NCBI GenBank assembly: GCA_019240125.1
Contig: JAFAYW010000107.1
Location: forward strand, 1-64,000
Length of the DNA: 64,000 bases
Source of the DNA: Alphaproteobacteria bacterium
Lineage (GTDB): Bacteria > Pseudomonadota > Alphaproteobacteria > ATCC43930 > CGMCC-115725
Direction: 5' to 3'
Position numbers and translations under genes: made by a program. Positions 52,515-61,420 of this stretch are shown here, piece by piece. The notes beneath the pieces are model-generated. The model was given only the letters and a program-made list of their open reading frames with translations. It searched no databases and was not told the DNA's origin. Each line of letters opens with the position of its first letter. Within the stretch, counting starts at the first letter, position 1.

Positions 52515-53399
52515 TCAGGCCTGTTTCGCCTCGATGATCGAGCGGCGGATGGTGCGGGTGCGGGCGAACCAGTCGTAGAGCGTGTCGCCGTCGCCGCGGC
52601 GGATGGCGCGCTGCAATGCGGTCAGGTCCTCGCTGTAGCGCTGCAGCATCTCCAGCACCGCCTCGCGATTGGCGACAAAGATATCGCGCCACATCGTCGG
52701 GTCGGAGGCGGCGATGCGGGTGAAATCGCGGAAGCCGCCAGCGGAATAGGCTATGACCTCGGATTTCAGGTCTTCCTCGAGATCGGTGGCGGTGCCGACG
52801 ATCGTGTAGGCGATCAGGTGCGGCAGGTGCGAGGTCATCGCCAGCACCTTGTCGTGATGATCGGCCGGCATCGTCGCGACGCGCGAGCCGGCGCTTTCCC
52901 ACAGTGCCTTGACCTTGGCGATCGCCTTGGGGTCGGTCTCGGGCAGCGGTGTCAGGATGCACCAGCGTTCGTGGAACAATTCGGCAAATCCGGATTCCGG
53001 GCCGGAATGCTCGGTGCCGGCGACCGGGTGGCCCGGCACGAAGTGCACGTGCGCCGGCAATACCGGCTTCAGGTCGCGGATCGCGATCGTCTTGACCGAG
53101 CCGACATCGGTGACGATGGCGCCATCGCGCAGCGCGGGGGCGATGCGGCGGCCGGTTTCCGCATAGGCCGAGAGCGGCGTCGCAAAGACCACGAGATCGG
53201 CGCCGGCGACCGCGGCCGCCGGGTCATCGGTGGTTTCGTCAGCGAGGTTGAGGCGGCGCACCGCCTCCAGGGTTTCGGGCCGGCGGGCGCAGGCGACGAT
53301 TTTGGTCTCGGGGAAATCGCGGCGGATGACGCGCGCCAGCGACGAGCCGATCAGCCCGATGCCGATCAGCGCGACCCGCTCGAATAAAGGTTTGTTCAT
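52515..53399 (-). CDS. tyrA: prephenate/arogenate dehydrogenase
   Basis: This 294-residue protein has the length of a monofunctional cyclohexadienyl dehydrogenase (TyrC/TyrA). The NAD(P) fold opens ALIGIGLIGSSLARVIRR. It has VVFATPLSA, VTDVGSVK and the substrate-binding VPGHPVAGTEHSGP with the catalytic histidine. FHERWCILTPLP and SHLPHLIAY follow. It makes 4-hydroxyphenylpyruvate or tyrosine from prephenate/arogenate. It is the last gene of a leftward set, 7 bases after hisC and downstream of chorismate mutase, and thus the end of the tyrosine branch. Confidence 0.93.
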   Translation of the reverse strand: MNKPLFERVALIGIGLIGSSLARVIRRDFPETKIVACARRPETLEAVRRLNLADETTDDPAAAVAGADLVVFATPLSAYAETGRRIAPALRDGAIVTDVGSVKTIAIRDLKPVLPAHVHFVPGHPVAGTEHSGPESGFAELFHERWCILTPLPETDPKAIAKVKALWESAGSRVATMPADHHDKVLAMTSHLPHLIAYTIVGTATDLEEDLKSEVIAYSAGGFRDFTRIAASDPTMWRDIFVANREAVLEMLQRYSEDLTALQRAIRRGDGDTLYDWFARTRTIRRSIIEAKQA

Positions 53400-53406
53400 G
53401 CGCTAC

Positions 53407-54525
53407 TCAGGAATTGCGGCCGAGAAACTCCGCGATGGCGGCCGCGACGGTTTCCATTTCCTCGCCGGTGCCGATCGTGATCCGAAGATGCTTGGGCAGG
53501 CCATAGCCGCCCATCTTGCGGGTCAGGATGCCGCGCGATTGCAGAAATTCAAAGGCGGCGTCGGCGTTGCGGCCGGGCTCGTCAGGGAAGCGTGGCAACA
53601 CGAAATTGCCGACGCTGGGCGTCAGTTCAAGGCCGAGCGCCGCCAATTTGTCGGAAAACCACGGCAGCCAGCGATCGTTGTGGGCGCGGGCGCGCGCCAA
53701 TGCCGCGACATCCTCGACCGCCGCGACGCCGGCCGCCAAGGCCGGCGCGGTGACGTTGAACGGCCCGCGCACCCGGTTCAGCACATCGGCGATCTCCGGC
53801 GGGCAATAGGCCCAGCCGAGCCGCAACCCGGCCAGCGCGTAGATCTTCGAGAAGGTGCGCAGCATCACGACATTGTCGGCGCGGTTCACCAGGCCGATGC
53901 CGGGCTCGTAATCGGTGCGGTTGACGAACTCGGCATAGGCCGCGTCGATCGCCAGCACTACATGCTTGGGCAATCCGGCGTGCAGCCGCGCCATCTCGTC
54001 GGCGCTGAGATAGGTGCCGGTCGGGTTGTTGGGGTTGGCGACAAAGACGATCTTGGTCTTGTCGGTGACGTGCGCGAGCAGCGCATCGACGTTGGCGGTC
54101 AGGTCGCGTTCCGGCGCGGCGACGGGGATGGCCCCAACCGACATCGCACCGATCGGGTACATCAGAAAGCCGTGCCGGCTGTACAGCACCTCGTCGCCCA
54201 CTCCGGCATAAGCGCGGATCAGCATCCCGATCAGCTCGTCTGAGCCGGAGCCGCAGACAATGCGGGCCGGGTCGAGCCCATGGTGCCGCCCGATAGCGTC
54301 GCGCAATTCGGCGGCGCCACCATCCGGATAGCGGAACATGTCGTCGGCCAGCGCCTTGTAGGCGGCGACCGCCTTGGGGCTCGGCCCGAGCGCGCTCTCG
54401 TTGGAGGCGAGGCGGATCGGGCGCTCGACGCCCACCGCCTTCGACTCGCCCCCCACATAGGGTGCGATATCGAGGATGCCGGGGCCCGGAACCGGACCGG
54501 AGGTCACAGCCCTAATTCCTGCCAT
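53407..54525 (-). CDS. hisC: histidinol-phosphate / aromatic aminotransferase
   Basis: This 372-residue protein starts at the ATG at 54523-54525; an upstream start twelve codons earlier is open. It has HisC features: LASNESALGPSPKAVAAY, YPDGGAAELRDAI, GSGSDELIGMLIRAY, ANPNNPTGTY, PLP lysine in TFSKIYALAGLRLGW, GNFVLPRF near the C-terminus and RITIGTGEEM. It starts inside the chorismate mutase gene (14-base overlap) and precedes the dehydrogenase, so it likely supplies the aromatic aminotransferase step, with histidine biosynthesis as the alternative or additional job. No other his genes are in the window. Confidence 0.9.
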   Translation of the reverse strand: MAGIRAVTSGPVPGPGILDIAPYVGGESKAVGVERPIRLASNESALGPSPKAVAAYKALADDMFRYPDGGAAELRDAIGRHHGLDPARIVCGSGSDELIGMLIRAYAGVGDEVLYSRHGFLMYPIGAMSVGAIPVAAPERDLTANVDALLAHVTDKTKIVFVANPNNPTGTYLSADEMARLHAGLPKHVVLAIDAAYAEFVNRTDYEPGIGLVNRADNVVMLRTFSKIYALAGLRLGWAYCPPEIADVLNRVRGPFNVTAPALAAGVAAVEDVAALARARAHNDRWLPWFSDKLAALGLELTPSVGNFVLPRFPDEPGRNADAAFEFLQSRGILTRKMGGYGLPKHLRITIGTGEEMETVAAAIAEFLGRNS

Positions 54526-55429
54526 AGCCGGCCGCACCCGAAAGATTTGCGGCCGTACCAAGCTGAGGTGCCGCCAGTTCGGCCGGCGTCAGGGGCAGGG
54601 CGTAGCCGCCAAATCCGAGGAGGCGCGACAGCGCGGTGCCCAGCTGCTCCTTGAACTGTATCAGCCGCGTATCGGAAATCGGCACGAACCCATCGAGTTC
54701 GATCAGCGTATAGGCGACATCGGCCTGCTGCGTGGATGCCATGAACGAGCATTGCAGATCGAGCCGCGACAACAGCGAGAACATGCGGCCACGGCTGATA
54801 TCCGGGGCGTTCTCGGTCGCGATCAAGGTCCGGTCACGGCCGGTCGGGACCTGTGGTCCACGCCCGATCGCCAGCGCGTCGGCGGTGTCTGGCCGGACAT
54901 TGCCGCGGGCCCCAAACGGCAGGCGCGCGATCACATGCGGCGCGTTCTCCTGCGCCGAAATCATATAGCGCCACCAGGGATCGCGTTCTTCTTCCTCGGG
55001 GATCGGCAAGATGCCAATTGTCGCCTGACCCTCGGTCACCGCGCGGATGATCTGGGCGGTCGAGCGATAGCCGACGATCGGCGTGTGGCTGCCATACTGG
55101 TCGCGGGCGATGTCCCAATAGCCTTGCGCCTCGGGTGTCATGTAGACAGCGATCGAAAACGGACCCTGCAATCTGACGGTCGCCGCCAGCATCTCGCGCC
55201 ACATGCGCACCAGGGTCGCCGGCGGGAAATCCTTCGACCGCGCGACCAGCCGGCGGAGGATTTCGGCCTCGCGCGCTGGTTGATGAATATCGACGCCGCT
55301 ATTGCTGCGCTTGAGGGCGGAAACGTGCCCTACCACGCTGACCCGCTCGATCAGAAGATCCTGCAACCGATCGTCAATCTCGTCGAGTCGCCGACGGAAT
55401 TGCTCAAGATCGGCCGATGTGTCTGACAT
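54512..55429 (-). CDS. chorismate mutase with long uncharacterised C-terminal domain
   Basis: This 305-residue protein starts at the ATG at 55427-55429. Residues about 5-90 are an AroQ-class chorismate mutase: LEQFRRRLDEIDDRLQDLLIERV (catalytic arginine), HVSALKRSNS, REAEILRRL, and WREMLAATVRLQGPF. The remaining 215 residues look like a degenerate periplasmic-binding fold of prephenate-dehydratase type (AIIRAVTEG-like AQIIRAVTEGQATIGILPIPEE) but lack the T-R-F and E-S-R-P motifs. It converts chorismate to prephenate for the dehydrogenase encoded two genes on. The extra domain may be regulatory. It overlaps hisC by 14 bases. Confidence 0.82.
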   Translation of the reverse strand: MSDTSADLEQFRRRLDEIDDRLQDLLIERVSVVGHVSALKRSNSGVDIHQPAREAEILRRLVARSKDFPPATLVRMWREMLAATVRLQGPFSIAVYMTPEAQGYWDIARDQYGSHTPIVGYRSTAQIIRAVTEGQATIGILPIPEEEERDPWWRYMISAQENAPHVIARLPFGARGNVRPDTADALAIGRGPQVPTGRDRTLIATENAPDISRGRMFSLLSRLDLQCSFMASTQQADVAYTLIELDGFVPISDTRLIQFKEQLGTALSRLLGFGGYALPLTPAELAAPQLGTAANLSGAAGYGRN

Positions 55430-55497
55430 GCTACGCAATCACTACCGGGGGTTGACCGTACTGATAGAGTTCAGAACGGCCGAAATCAAAGAAAACA

Positions 55498-55557
55498 TTG
55501 ACATACCTGGGCCCCGATCCCTAGCTACATGTGCTATGGGCTCGGGTCTCGGGCCAG
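55498..55557 (+). promoter_or_regulatory. possible promoter and imperfect inverted repeat upstream of metX
   Basis: TTGACA at 55498-55503 is a perfect -35. The -10 at 17-base spacing is CTAGCT (55521-55526), a poor match. A 51-base imperfect dyad (55507-55557) overlaps it: outer CTGG..CCAG with bulged C-rich/G-rich arms, inner CCCTAGC (55519-55525) against GCTATGGG (55533-55540). It could be an operator or a leader RNA. It does not show the conserved bases of the SAM-II riboswitch often found before alphaproteobacterial met genes. Confidence 0.35.
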
Positions 55558-55605
55558 CCCTCGGCTGTTTCGTCGCGGTTATGAAATTTCGCTCCAGAGC
55601 ATCGG

Positions 55606-56787
55606 TTGTCGAGCTTGACGGCATCTTGGTTACGGCAATCGGGTCAGGACTGGCCGGGCCATAGCCTGCACATTGACCGGCCAATGCCGCTCGACTGCGG
55701 TGTCGAGTTGGGGCCGTTTACGATCGCCTACCAGACCTATGGAAGGTTGAATCACGACCGCAGCAATGCTGTCCTGATCTGCCACGCCTTGACGGGCGAC
55801 CAGTACGTTGCCGATCCGCACCCGCTTACCCGGCATCCCGGCTGGTGGACCACGTTGGTCAATCCCGGGGGGGTTCTCGATACCGAGAAATACTTCCTGA
55901 TATGCGCCAATGTGCTCGGCGGCTGCATGGGCACGACCGGGCCGCGCGACATCAACCCGGCGACTGGCGAGGCCTGGGCGCTCGATTTTCCGGTCATCAC
56001 GATCCGCGACATGGTGCGGGCGCAGAAACTGCTGGTCGAGCATCTCGGTATCGAGCAGCTGTTTTGCGTCATCGGCGGCTCGATGGGCGGCATGCAGGTA
56101 TTGCAGTGGGCCGCGACTTATCCCGAGGCCGTGTTCGCGGCGGTGCCGATCGCCAGCGCGGCGCGGCATTCGGCACAGAACATCGCGTTTCACGAGGTCG
56201 GTCGGCAGGCGATCATGGCCGATCCGGAATGGTGCGGCGGGCGCTATCTGCGGGCAGAGCGCAGCCCGTCGCGCGGCCTCGCGGTGGCCCGCATGGCGGC
56301 GCACATCACCTACCTGTCCGAAGCGGCGCTGCATCGCAAATTCGGCCGCAACCTGCAGGATCGCAAGGCCGTCACCTATGGGTTCGACGCGGACTTCCAG
56401 GTCGAGAGCTACCTGCGGCACCAGGGCAGCACCTTTGTCGACCGGTTCGACGCCAACTCCTACCTCTACATCACGCGCGCGATGGATTATTTCGACCTCG
56501 CCGCGGAGCATGGTGGCTCGTTGCCGGCCGCCTTTGCCGGCGCGCAGCCGCGCTTCTGCATCATCTCGTTCACTAGCGACTGGCTGTTTCCGACGTCGGA
56601 AAGCCGGGCCGTCGTGCATGCGCTTAACGCCGTTGCGGCGAATGTCAGCTTCGTCGAGGTCGAGACCGATAAGGGGCATGACGCCTTCCTGCTGCATGAG
56701 CCGGAATTGTTCGCGACACTGCGCGGCTTCCTGACCGGCTGTGCCGAACATCGCGGCCTGACGCGCTTGTGGAGCAAGACCGCGTGA
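55606..56787 (+). CDS. metX: homoserine O-acetyltransferase
   Basis: This 393-residue protein counts from a TTG at 55606, the most upstream in-frame start. The first ATG (55684) would leave only 9 residues before the conserved [12 protein letters not shown] strand, so the TTG, or another non-ATG start, is more likely. Catalytic triad: S159 (GGSMGGMQ), D325 ([10 protein letters not shown]) and H358 (DKGHDAFLL). It also shows [15 protein letters not shown] and [10 protein letters not shown], typical of MetX. It acetylates (or succinylates) homoserine in methionine synthesis. It overlaps metW by 4 bases and is divergent from the chorismate mutase gene. Confidence 0.9.
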   Translation: MSSLTASWLRQSGQDWPGHSLHIDRPMPLDCGVELGPFTIAYQTYGRLNHDRSNAVLICHALTGDQYVADPHPLTRHPGWWTTLVNPGGVLDTEKYFLICANVLGGCMGTTGPRDINPATGEAWALDFPVITIRDMVRAQKLLVEHLGIEQLFCVIGGSMGGMQVLQWAATYPEAVFAAVPIASAARHSAQNIAFHEVGRQAIMADPEWCGGRYLRAERSPSRGLAVARMAAHITYLSEAALHRKFGRNLQDRKAVTYGFDADFQVESYLRHQGSTFVDRFDANSYLYITRAMDYFDLAAEHGGSLPAAFAGAQPRFCIISFTSDWLFPTSESRAVVHALNAVAANVSFVEVETDKGHDAFLLHEPELFATLRGFLTGCAEHRGLTRLWSKTA

Positions 56788-57476
56788 GTCGCGGGACCGC
56801 GCTGGCCTTGCGTATCGTGGCGCCGACAACCCCCGACCTTGCCGCGCCATCCGAGTTGCGCAACGATCTGCGGCTGATCGCCGACATGATCGAACCCGGT
56901 ACCCGGGTGCTCGATATCGGCTGCGGCGATGGGGCGTTGCTGGCCTATCTGGCGCGCGAGAAGAACGTCGACGCGCGCGGCATCGAGCTTAGCCAGTCCG
57001 GGGTCAATGCCTGCGTGCGGCACGGGCTGTCGGTCATCCAGGGCGACGCTGATAGCGATCTCGATGCGTTTCCGGATGGCGCCTTTGATGTTGTGGTGCT
57101 GAGCCAGACCTTGCAGGCGACAAGGCACCCGCTGCATGTGCTGGAGGCGCTGTTGCGCATCGGCCGCCGCGCGATCGTGTCGTTTCCCAATTTCGGCTTC
57201 TGGCGCATCCGTCTCCGGCTCCTGTTCCGTGGCCGCATGCCGGTGACGGAGGTGTTGCAGAACCCCTGGTATGACACGCCCAACATCCATCTCTGCACGA
57301 TCCGCGACTTTGTCGATCTCTGCGACAGGCTCGGCACCCGCATCGAGCGGAGCTGGACGCTGGATCGGCACGGCCAGCCCTTTTCGCTCGATCCACGCGG
57401 CGGTCTCGCCAACCTGCTCGGCGAGCAGGGCGTTTTTGTGATGTCGGGCCGCGAGCCTGGCGGCGAGGGACCATGA
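56784..57476 (+). CDS. metW: methionine biosynthesis protein MetW
   Basis: This 230-residue protein starts at the GTG at 56784, which overlaps the metX stop (GTGA); another GTG lies five codons earlier. It has a class I methyltransferase-like fold: [60 protein letters not shown], and [32 protein letters not shown], the typical MetW central segment, then [19 protein letters not shown]. MetW is needed with MetX for efficient acyl transfer to homoserine in many proteobacteria. It is coupled to the following phosphodiesterase by a 4-base overlap. Confidence 0.93.
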   Translation: MSRGTALALRIVAPTTPDLAAPSELRNDLRLIADMIEPGTRVLDIGCGDGALLAYLAREKNVDARGIELSQSGVNACVRHGLSVIQGDADSDLDAFPDGAFDVVVLSQTLQATRHPLHVLEALLRIGRRAIVSFPNFGFWRIRLRLLFRGRMPVTEVLQNPWYDTPNIHLCTIRDFVDLCDRLGTRIERSWTLDRHGQPFSLDPRGGLANLLGEQGVFVMSGREPGGEGP

Positions 57477-58273
57477 TCGTCGCACAGATCACCGACACCC
57501 ACATCGTGCGCCCCGGTGAACGCCTCTACAACCGTATCGACACCGCCGATTTCCTGGCGCGGGCCGTTGCCGAGATCAACCGTTTGGAGCCGCTGCCGGA
57601 CGTGACCGTGGTGACCGGCGACCTCGTCGATACCGGCGCGCCGGCCGAATACGCCAATCTGCGCGAGCTTGTGGCGCCGCTGCGCATGCCGGTCTATGTG
57701 ATCCCCGGCAACCACGATGACCGCACCGCCTTGCGCGCGGCATTTGGCGGCGACGGCTACCTGCCCGAGGTCGGCTTTCTGCAGTTCGCGGTCGAGCAGT
57801 TTCCGATGCGGCTGATCGGCCTCGACACGACGATACCAGGCGACCATCGCGGTTCGCTGTGCGCCGAGCGGCTCGCCTGGCTCGATCGCACCCTGGCAGC
57901 GCGGCCGCAGGTGCCGACAATGGTGCTGATGCATCATCCGCCCTTTGTTACCGGCATCGATTTCATGGATCGCTTCGGGCTGGATAACGCGGCCGGGTTT
58001 GCCGAGGTGATTGCTCGCCATCCCCAGGTCGAACGCATTCTCGCGGGGCATCTGCATCGCGCGATCGACCGGCGCTTTGCCGGCACGGTGGCAGGAACCG
58101 CGCCCAGCACGGCGCATCAGATCAACCTCAACCTGAACCCGGAAGGACCGCTCCGGTTCATGTTCGAGCCCGCCGGCTACCAGCTGCATCTGTGCCAGGA
58201 TGACGGCGGCGTGGTCACCCACACCGCCGTGTTCGGCGACTGGCCCGGCCCTTATCGGTTTCGCGCGGAATAG
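57473..58273 (+). CDS. metallophosphoesterase, CpdA-like cyclic-nucleotide phosphodiesterase
   Basis: This 266-residue protein has all metallophosphoesterase motifs: [16 protein letters not shown] (D-x-H), VVTGDLVDTG (G-D), VIPGNHDDR (GNHD), MHHPP (H), and LAGHLHRAIDRR (GHxH). Size and layout correspond to the CpdA/3',5'-cAMP phosphodiesterase class III. It is the third gene after metX-metW with a 4-base overlap, although no cAMP link to methionine is evident. Two-metal hydrolysis of a phosphodiester is well supported; the exact substrate is not. It converges on the MHS permease, with 8 bases between the stops. Confidence 0.88.
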   Translation: MIVAQITDTHIVRPGERLYNRIDTADFLARAVAEINRLEPLPDVTVVTGDLVDTGAPAEYANLRELVAPLRMPVYVIPGNHDDRTALRAAFGGDGYLPEVGFLQFAVEQFPMRLIGLDTTIPGDHRGSLCAERLAWLDRTLAARPQVPTMVLMHHPPFVTGIDFMDRFGLDNAAGFAEVIARHPQVERILAGHLHRAIDRRFAGTVAGTAPSTAHQINLNLNPEGPLRFMFEPAGYQLHLCQDDGGVVTHTAVFGDWPGPYRFRAE

Positions 58274-58281
58274 GGGCGGCG

Positions 58282-59622
58282 TCAGGCGCCGGCATATTCC
58301 TCTGCGGTCTCCGAGATATCCTTGTTGGTGTAATCGGGCAGCATCATCGTTGCGCCGATACTGATGACGGCACAGAGCACCACGTAGATCCCGATCGGGA
58401 TCGTCGAATGATAGGTCGAAAACAGCCAGGTCGAGATGAACGGCGCCGGCCCGCCCGCGATGATCGAGGCGAGCTGATAGCCGAGCGAGGCGCCGCTATA
58501 CCGCAGGCGGGGTGTGAACGCCTCGGCGATCAGCGCTGCTTCGGGACCATACATCGTCATAACCGGAATGAACGACAGCGCCACCGCGATAAAGATCATC
58601 AGCGGCACCTTGGTGTCGAGCATCATGAAATAGACGAAGGTGAAGGCGGCAACAAAGATGCAGCCGATGATGTACATCTGCCGCCGGCCGATCTTGTCCG
58701 ACAGCGCGCCCGCCACCGGCACCCACAGGAAGCCGAGGAAGGTGCTGACCATCAGCGCAAACAGCAGCAGGTTGCGCGACGCTCCAAGTACTGTCGTGCC
58801 ATAGGTGAAGACAAACGCGTTGAAGATATAGCCGGGGGATTGCTCGGCCAGCCGCAGCACCGCGGTCAGCACTACCTGCTTCGGCTGACGCCGTAGCACC
58901 TCGAGGGTTGGGGCGCGCTCGACCTTGTTCTCGGCGACGAGCTGGCGGAATACCGGCGTCTCTAGAATGCCGAGCCGGATCCATAACCCGACCGCCACCA
59001 TCACAAGGCTCAGCAGAAACGGGATGCGCCAGCCCCAGACAAGGAACTGGTCGCCCGAGATCTCGCTAAAGGTCAAGACCATCAGATTGGCGATGCACAG
59101 CCCGGCGGGTGCGCCGAATTGCGGCCAGGAGGCGATAAAGCCGCGGTTCTTGTTGGTGCGCGACCATTCCATCGCCAGCAATACCGAGCCGCCCCACTCG
59201 CCGCCCACCCCGATCCCCTGGATCAGGCGCAGCAGGGTCAGAATGACGCCGCCCCAGATACCGATCGTATCGTATCCCGGCACGAGCCCGACTGCGGCCG
59301 TCGCAATGCCGGTCATCAAGAGGGTAACGATCAGCGTCGCCTTGCGTCCGATACGGTCGCCGTAATGGCCGAAGATCGCCGCGCCGATCGGGCGCGCGAC
59401 AAACCCGATAAAGAACACGCCAAAGGCCTGCAATGTGCTGACCAGCGGGTCGGCTCCGGGAAAGTACAGATGTCCGAACACCAGCCCGGTGACGATGCTG
59501 TACATCAGAAAATCGTACCATTCGATCGTCGTGCCGACGGTACTGGCGATGACCGCGCGGCGCAATTGTGCGCGATGCTCGCTGTCCGAAATCGCAGGTG
59601 TGGCGACATCAGCCGCAGACAT
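58282..59622 (-). CDS. MFS transporter, metabolite:H+ symporter (MHS) family
   Basis: This 446-residue protein starts at the ATG at 59620-59622, with AGGAGGA 6 bases upstream; the frame is open 26 codons further but without a site. MHS features: VIASTVGTTIEWYDFLMYS at the first helix, GFVARPIGAAIFGHYGDRIGRK (the D-R-x-G-R-K loop), RLIQGIGVGGEWGGSVLLAMEW, then P-rich IPFLLSLVMVAVGLWIR..ILETPVF. Twelve membrane helices. Family members carry alpha-ketoglutarate, proline/betaine, shikimate or citrate with protons. No neighbour fixes the substrate. It is convergent with the phosphodiesterase gene and divergent from the sirtuin gene. Confidence 0.92.
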   Translation of the reverse strand: MSAADVATPAISDSEHRAQLRRAVIASTVGTTIEWYDFLMYSIVTGLVFGHLYFPGADPLVSTLQAFGVFFIGFVARPIGAAIFGHYGDRIGRKATLIVTLLMTGIATAAVGLVPGYDTIGIWGGVILTLLRLIQGIGVGGEWGGSVLLAMEWSRTNKNRGFIASWPQFGAPAGLCIANLMVLTFSEISGDQFLVWGWRIPFLLSLVMVAVGLWIRLGILETPVFRQLVAENKVERAPTLEVLRRQPKQVVLTAVLRLAEQSPGYIFNAFVFTYGTTVLGASRNLLLFALMVSTFLGFLWVPVAGALSDKIGRRQMYIIGCIFVAAFTFVYFMMLDTKVPLMIFIAVALSFIPVMTMYGPEAALIAEAFTPRLRYSGASLGYQLASIIAGGPAPFISTWLFSTYHSTIPIGIYVVLCAVISIGATMMLPDYTNKDISETAEEYAGA

Positions 59623-59777
59623 GGGCTTCCTCCTGTCCTTTTGCCGCGCCATTGTCTGCCGCGACTTTATTTGCGAGAGGGAGCCTAGCACCTTCTCCAC
59701 GCTCGTCCAAACCCGGCGAGCCCCTTACCCACGGCACTGGGCTTGGCGCAGTGCGGCGCATTTGCCAAACTGTACGC

Positions 59778-60545
59778 ATGACGCATACCGAGGGCATGGC
59801 GGGGCTTGCCCGCTTGATCGATCAGGCGAAACGGGCGGTCGTGTTTACCGGCGCCGGGATCAGTACCGAGTCCGGCATCCCCGATTTCCGCAGCCCGGGC
59901 GGCATCTGGACTCAGATGGCACCGATCTATTTCGACGATTTTCTCGCATCGGAGGAGGCGCGCGCGGAAACCTGGCGCCGTCGCTTCGCAATGGAAGACA
60001 TCTTCCGCGCGGCCGAACCCAACCGCGGCCACCGCGCAGTCGATGCGCTGGTGCGGCGCGGCAAGGTTTCGACCGTCATCACCCAGAATATCGACGGACT
60101 GCACCAGGCATCGGGCATACCCGATAAGCAGGTCATCGAATTGCACGGCAACACGATGTACGCGACCTGCCTCGATTGCGGCAGCCGCTACGAGATCGCC
60201 GATCTACGCGCCGCCTTTGAAGGCGAGGGGGAGCAGAAAGGGGTGGCGCCAGTGTGTACGCGGTGCCTGGGCTATGTCAAAACCGCGACGGTGTCGTTCG
60301 GGCAGGCGATGCCGCCGGTCGCGATGCGACGGGCCGAGCTGGAGACGCTGGCAGCCGATCTGTGCATCGTTCTGGGCTCGTCGCTGGTAGTGTACCCGGC
60401 GGCGGGTTTCCCGGAGCTGGCCAAGCGCAACGGCGCGGCATTGGCGATCGTCAACCGCGAGCCGACCGGGCTCGATAGCATGGCAGACCTCGTTGTCCAT
60501 GAATCGATCGGCGACACGCTCGGCGAAGTGGTGGGCGTAAATTAG
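59778..60545 (+). CDS. NAD-dependent protein deacylase, sirtuin family
   Basis: This 255-residue protein counts from the ATG at 59778; an ATG six codons later is possible. All sirtuin elements are found: GAGIS at 25-29 followed by GIPDFRSPGG, TQNIDGLH at 102-109, catalytic H123 in LHGNTMYAT, zinc cysteines C131, C134, C160 and C163, and SFGQAMP, GSSLVVYPAAGFPE, IVNREPTGLD. It removes acyl groups from lysines using NAD+. The Ala-Tyr/Arg pocket of SirT5-like enzymes is not obvious. Single gene, divergent from the MHS permease. Confidence 0.92.
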   Translation: MTHTEGMAGLARLIDQAKRAVVFTGAGISTESGIPDFRSPGGIWTQMAPIYFDDFLASEEARAETWRRRFAMEDIFRAAEPNRGHRAVDALVRRGKVSTVITQNIDGLHQASGIPDKQVIELHGNTMYATCLDCGSRYEIADLRAAFEGEGEQKGVAPVCTRCLGYVKTATVSFGQAMPPVAMRRAELETLAADLCIVLGSSLVVYPAAGFPELAKRNGAALAIVNREPTGLDSMADLVVHESIGDTLGEVVGVN

Positions 60546-60648
60546 GCCTCGTCGCGCATCTTCTATTCGTCGCGCTGCTGGGTGAGGTCGGTTACACCCG
60601 ATCGGCTCTAGTTCGAGCTAAGAAATAACAGCGGAAGAGGAGAGACGC

Positions 60649-61401
60649 ATGCGGCTGGAGAACAAGGTGGCGCTGATCACCGGCGGCGCGTCCGGAATGG
60701 GTGCGAGCATGGCGCGGATCTTCGCAAAGGAGGGCGCCGCGGTCGTGATTGCCGATATGCTTGACGGCGAGGGACAGAAGCTCGCTGCTGAGATCGGCCA
60801 GGCCAACGGCACCGCGATGTTCCAACATCTCGATGTCAGCAGCGAGAGCGAGTGGCAGGCGGCAATCGCCGCGACGCTCGCCGCCTATGGCAAGCTCGAT
60901 ATCCTGGTGAACGACGCCGGTATCAGCGGCAGCGCGGTCGACGATCTGTTCGAGACGGCGGCGTGGGAGCGCATCATGTCGGTCAACTCGACCGGCACCT
61001 TCCTCGGCATGAAATTCGCGATCCCCGAAATGCAGAAGGCGGGCGGTGGTTCGATCGTCAATATTTCGTCGATCTCCGGCGTCACCGGCCAGCGCGGCAT
61101 TCATGTCGCGTACAACGCCTCGAAAGGCGCCATCCGAACCCTATCGAAGGCGGCTGCGGTACAGCACGGCCGCGACAATATCCGGGTGAACTCGGTGCAT
61201 CCCGGGCTGATGCCGCCGATGCGCACCTCAGGGCGCACCGCGGATCCCGTTGTACGCGCCAAGATGCTGGCCGGGGTGCCGCTGCGCCGCGACGGGCGGG
61301 TCGAAGAGGTGGCAAATGCCGCCCTGTTCCTCGCTTCCGACGAAGCCTCCTACATCACCGGGGTCGAGCTTTACGTCGATGGCGGCTTTCTCGCCGTGTG
61401 A
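60649..61401 (+). CDS. short-chain dehydrogenase/reductase (cyclopentanol/glucose dehydrogenase type)
   Basis: This 250-residue classical SDR has TGGASGMGASMARIF for the cofactor (residues 12-26), a D in VVIADMLDGEG favouring NAD, DAGISGSAVDD (N-A-G variant: NDAGIS), catalytic Ser in NISSISGVTG, and Y-x-x-x-K in YNASKGAIRTLSKAAAVQ. VNSVHPGLMPPMRT and the GVELYVDGGFLAV end are usual. GGAAGAGGAGAG precedes the ATG. The cupin-like protein gene starts 19 bases after its stop; the two may degrade one compound, which I cannot name. Confidence 0.93.
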   Translation: MRLENKVALITGGASGMGASMARIFAKEGAAVVIADMLDGEGQKLAAEIGQANGTAMFQHLDVSSESEWQAAIAATLAAYGKLDILVNDAGISGSAVDDLFETAAWERIMSVNSTGTFLGMKFAIPEMQKAGGGSIVNISSISGVTGQRGIHVAYNASKGAIRTLSKAAAVQHGRDNIRVNSVHPGLMPPMRTSGRTADPVVRAKMLAGVPLRRDGRVEEVANAALFLASDEASYITGVELYVDGGFLAV

Positions 61402-61420
61402 TCAGCAAAGGAGGAGGCGC

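Noticed and set aside
55439..55605. SAM-II riboswitch upstream of metX
   Set aside because: The position fits, but I could not find the conserved bases of that class, only an imperfect dyad.
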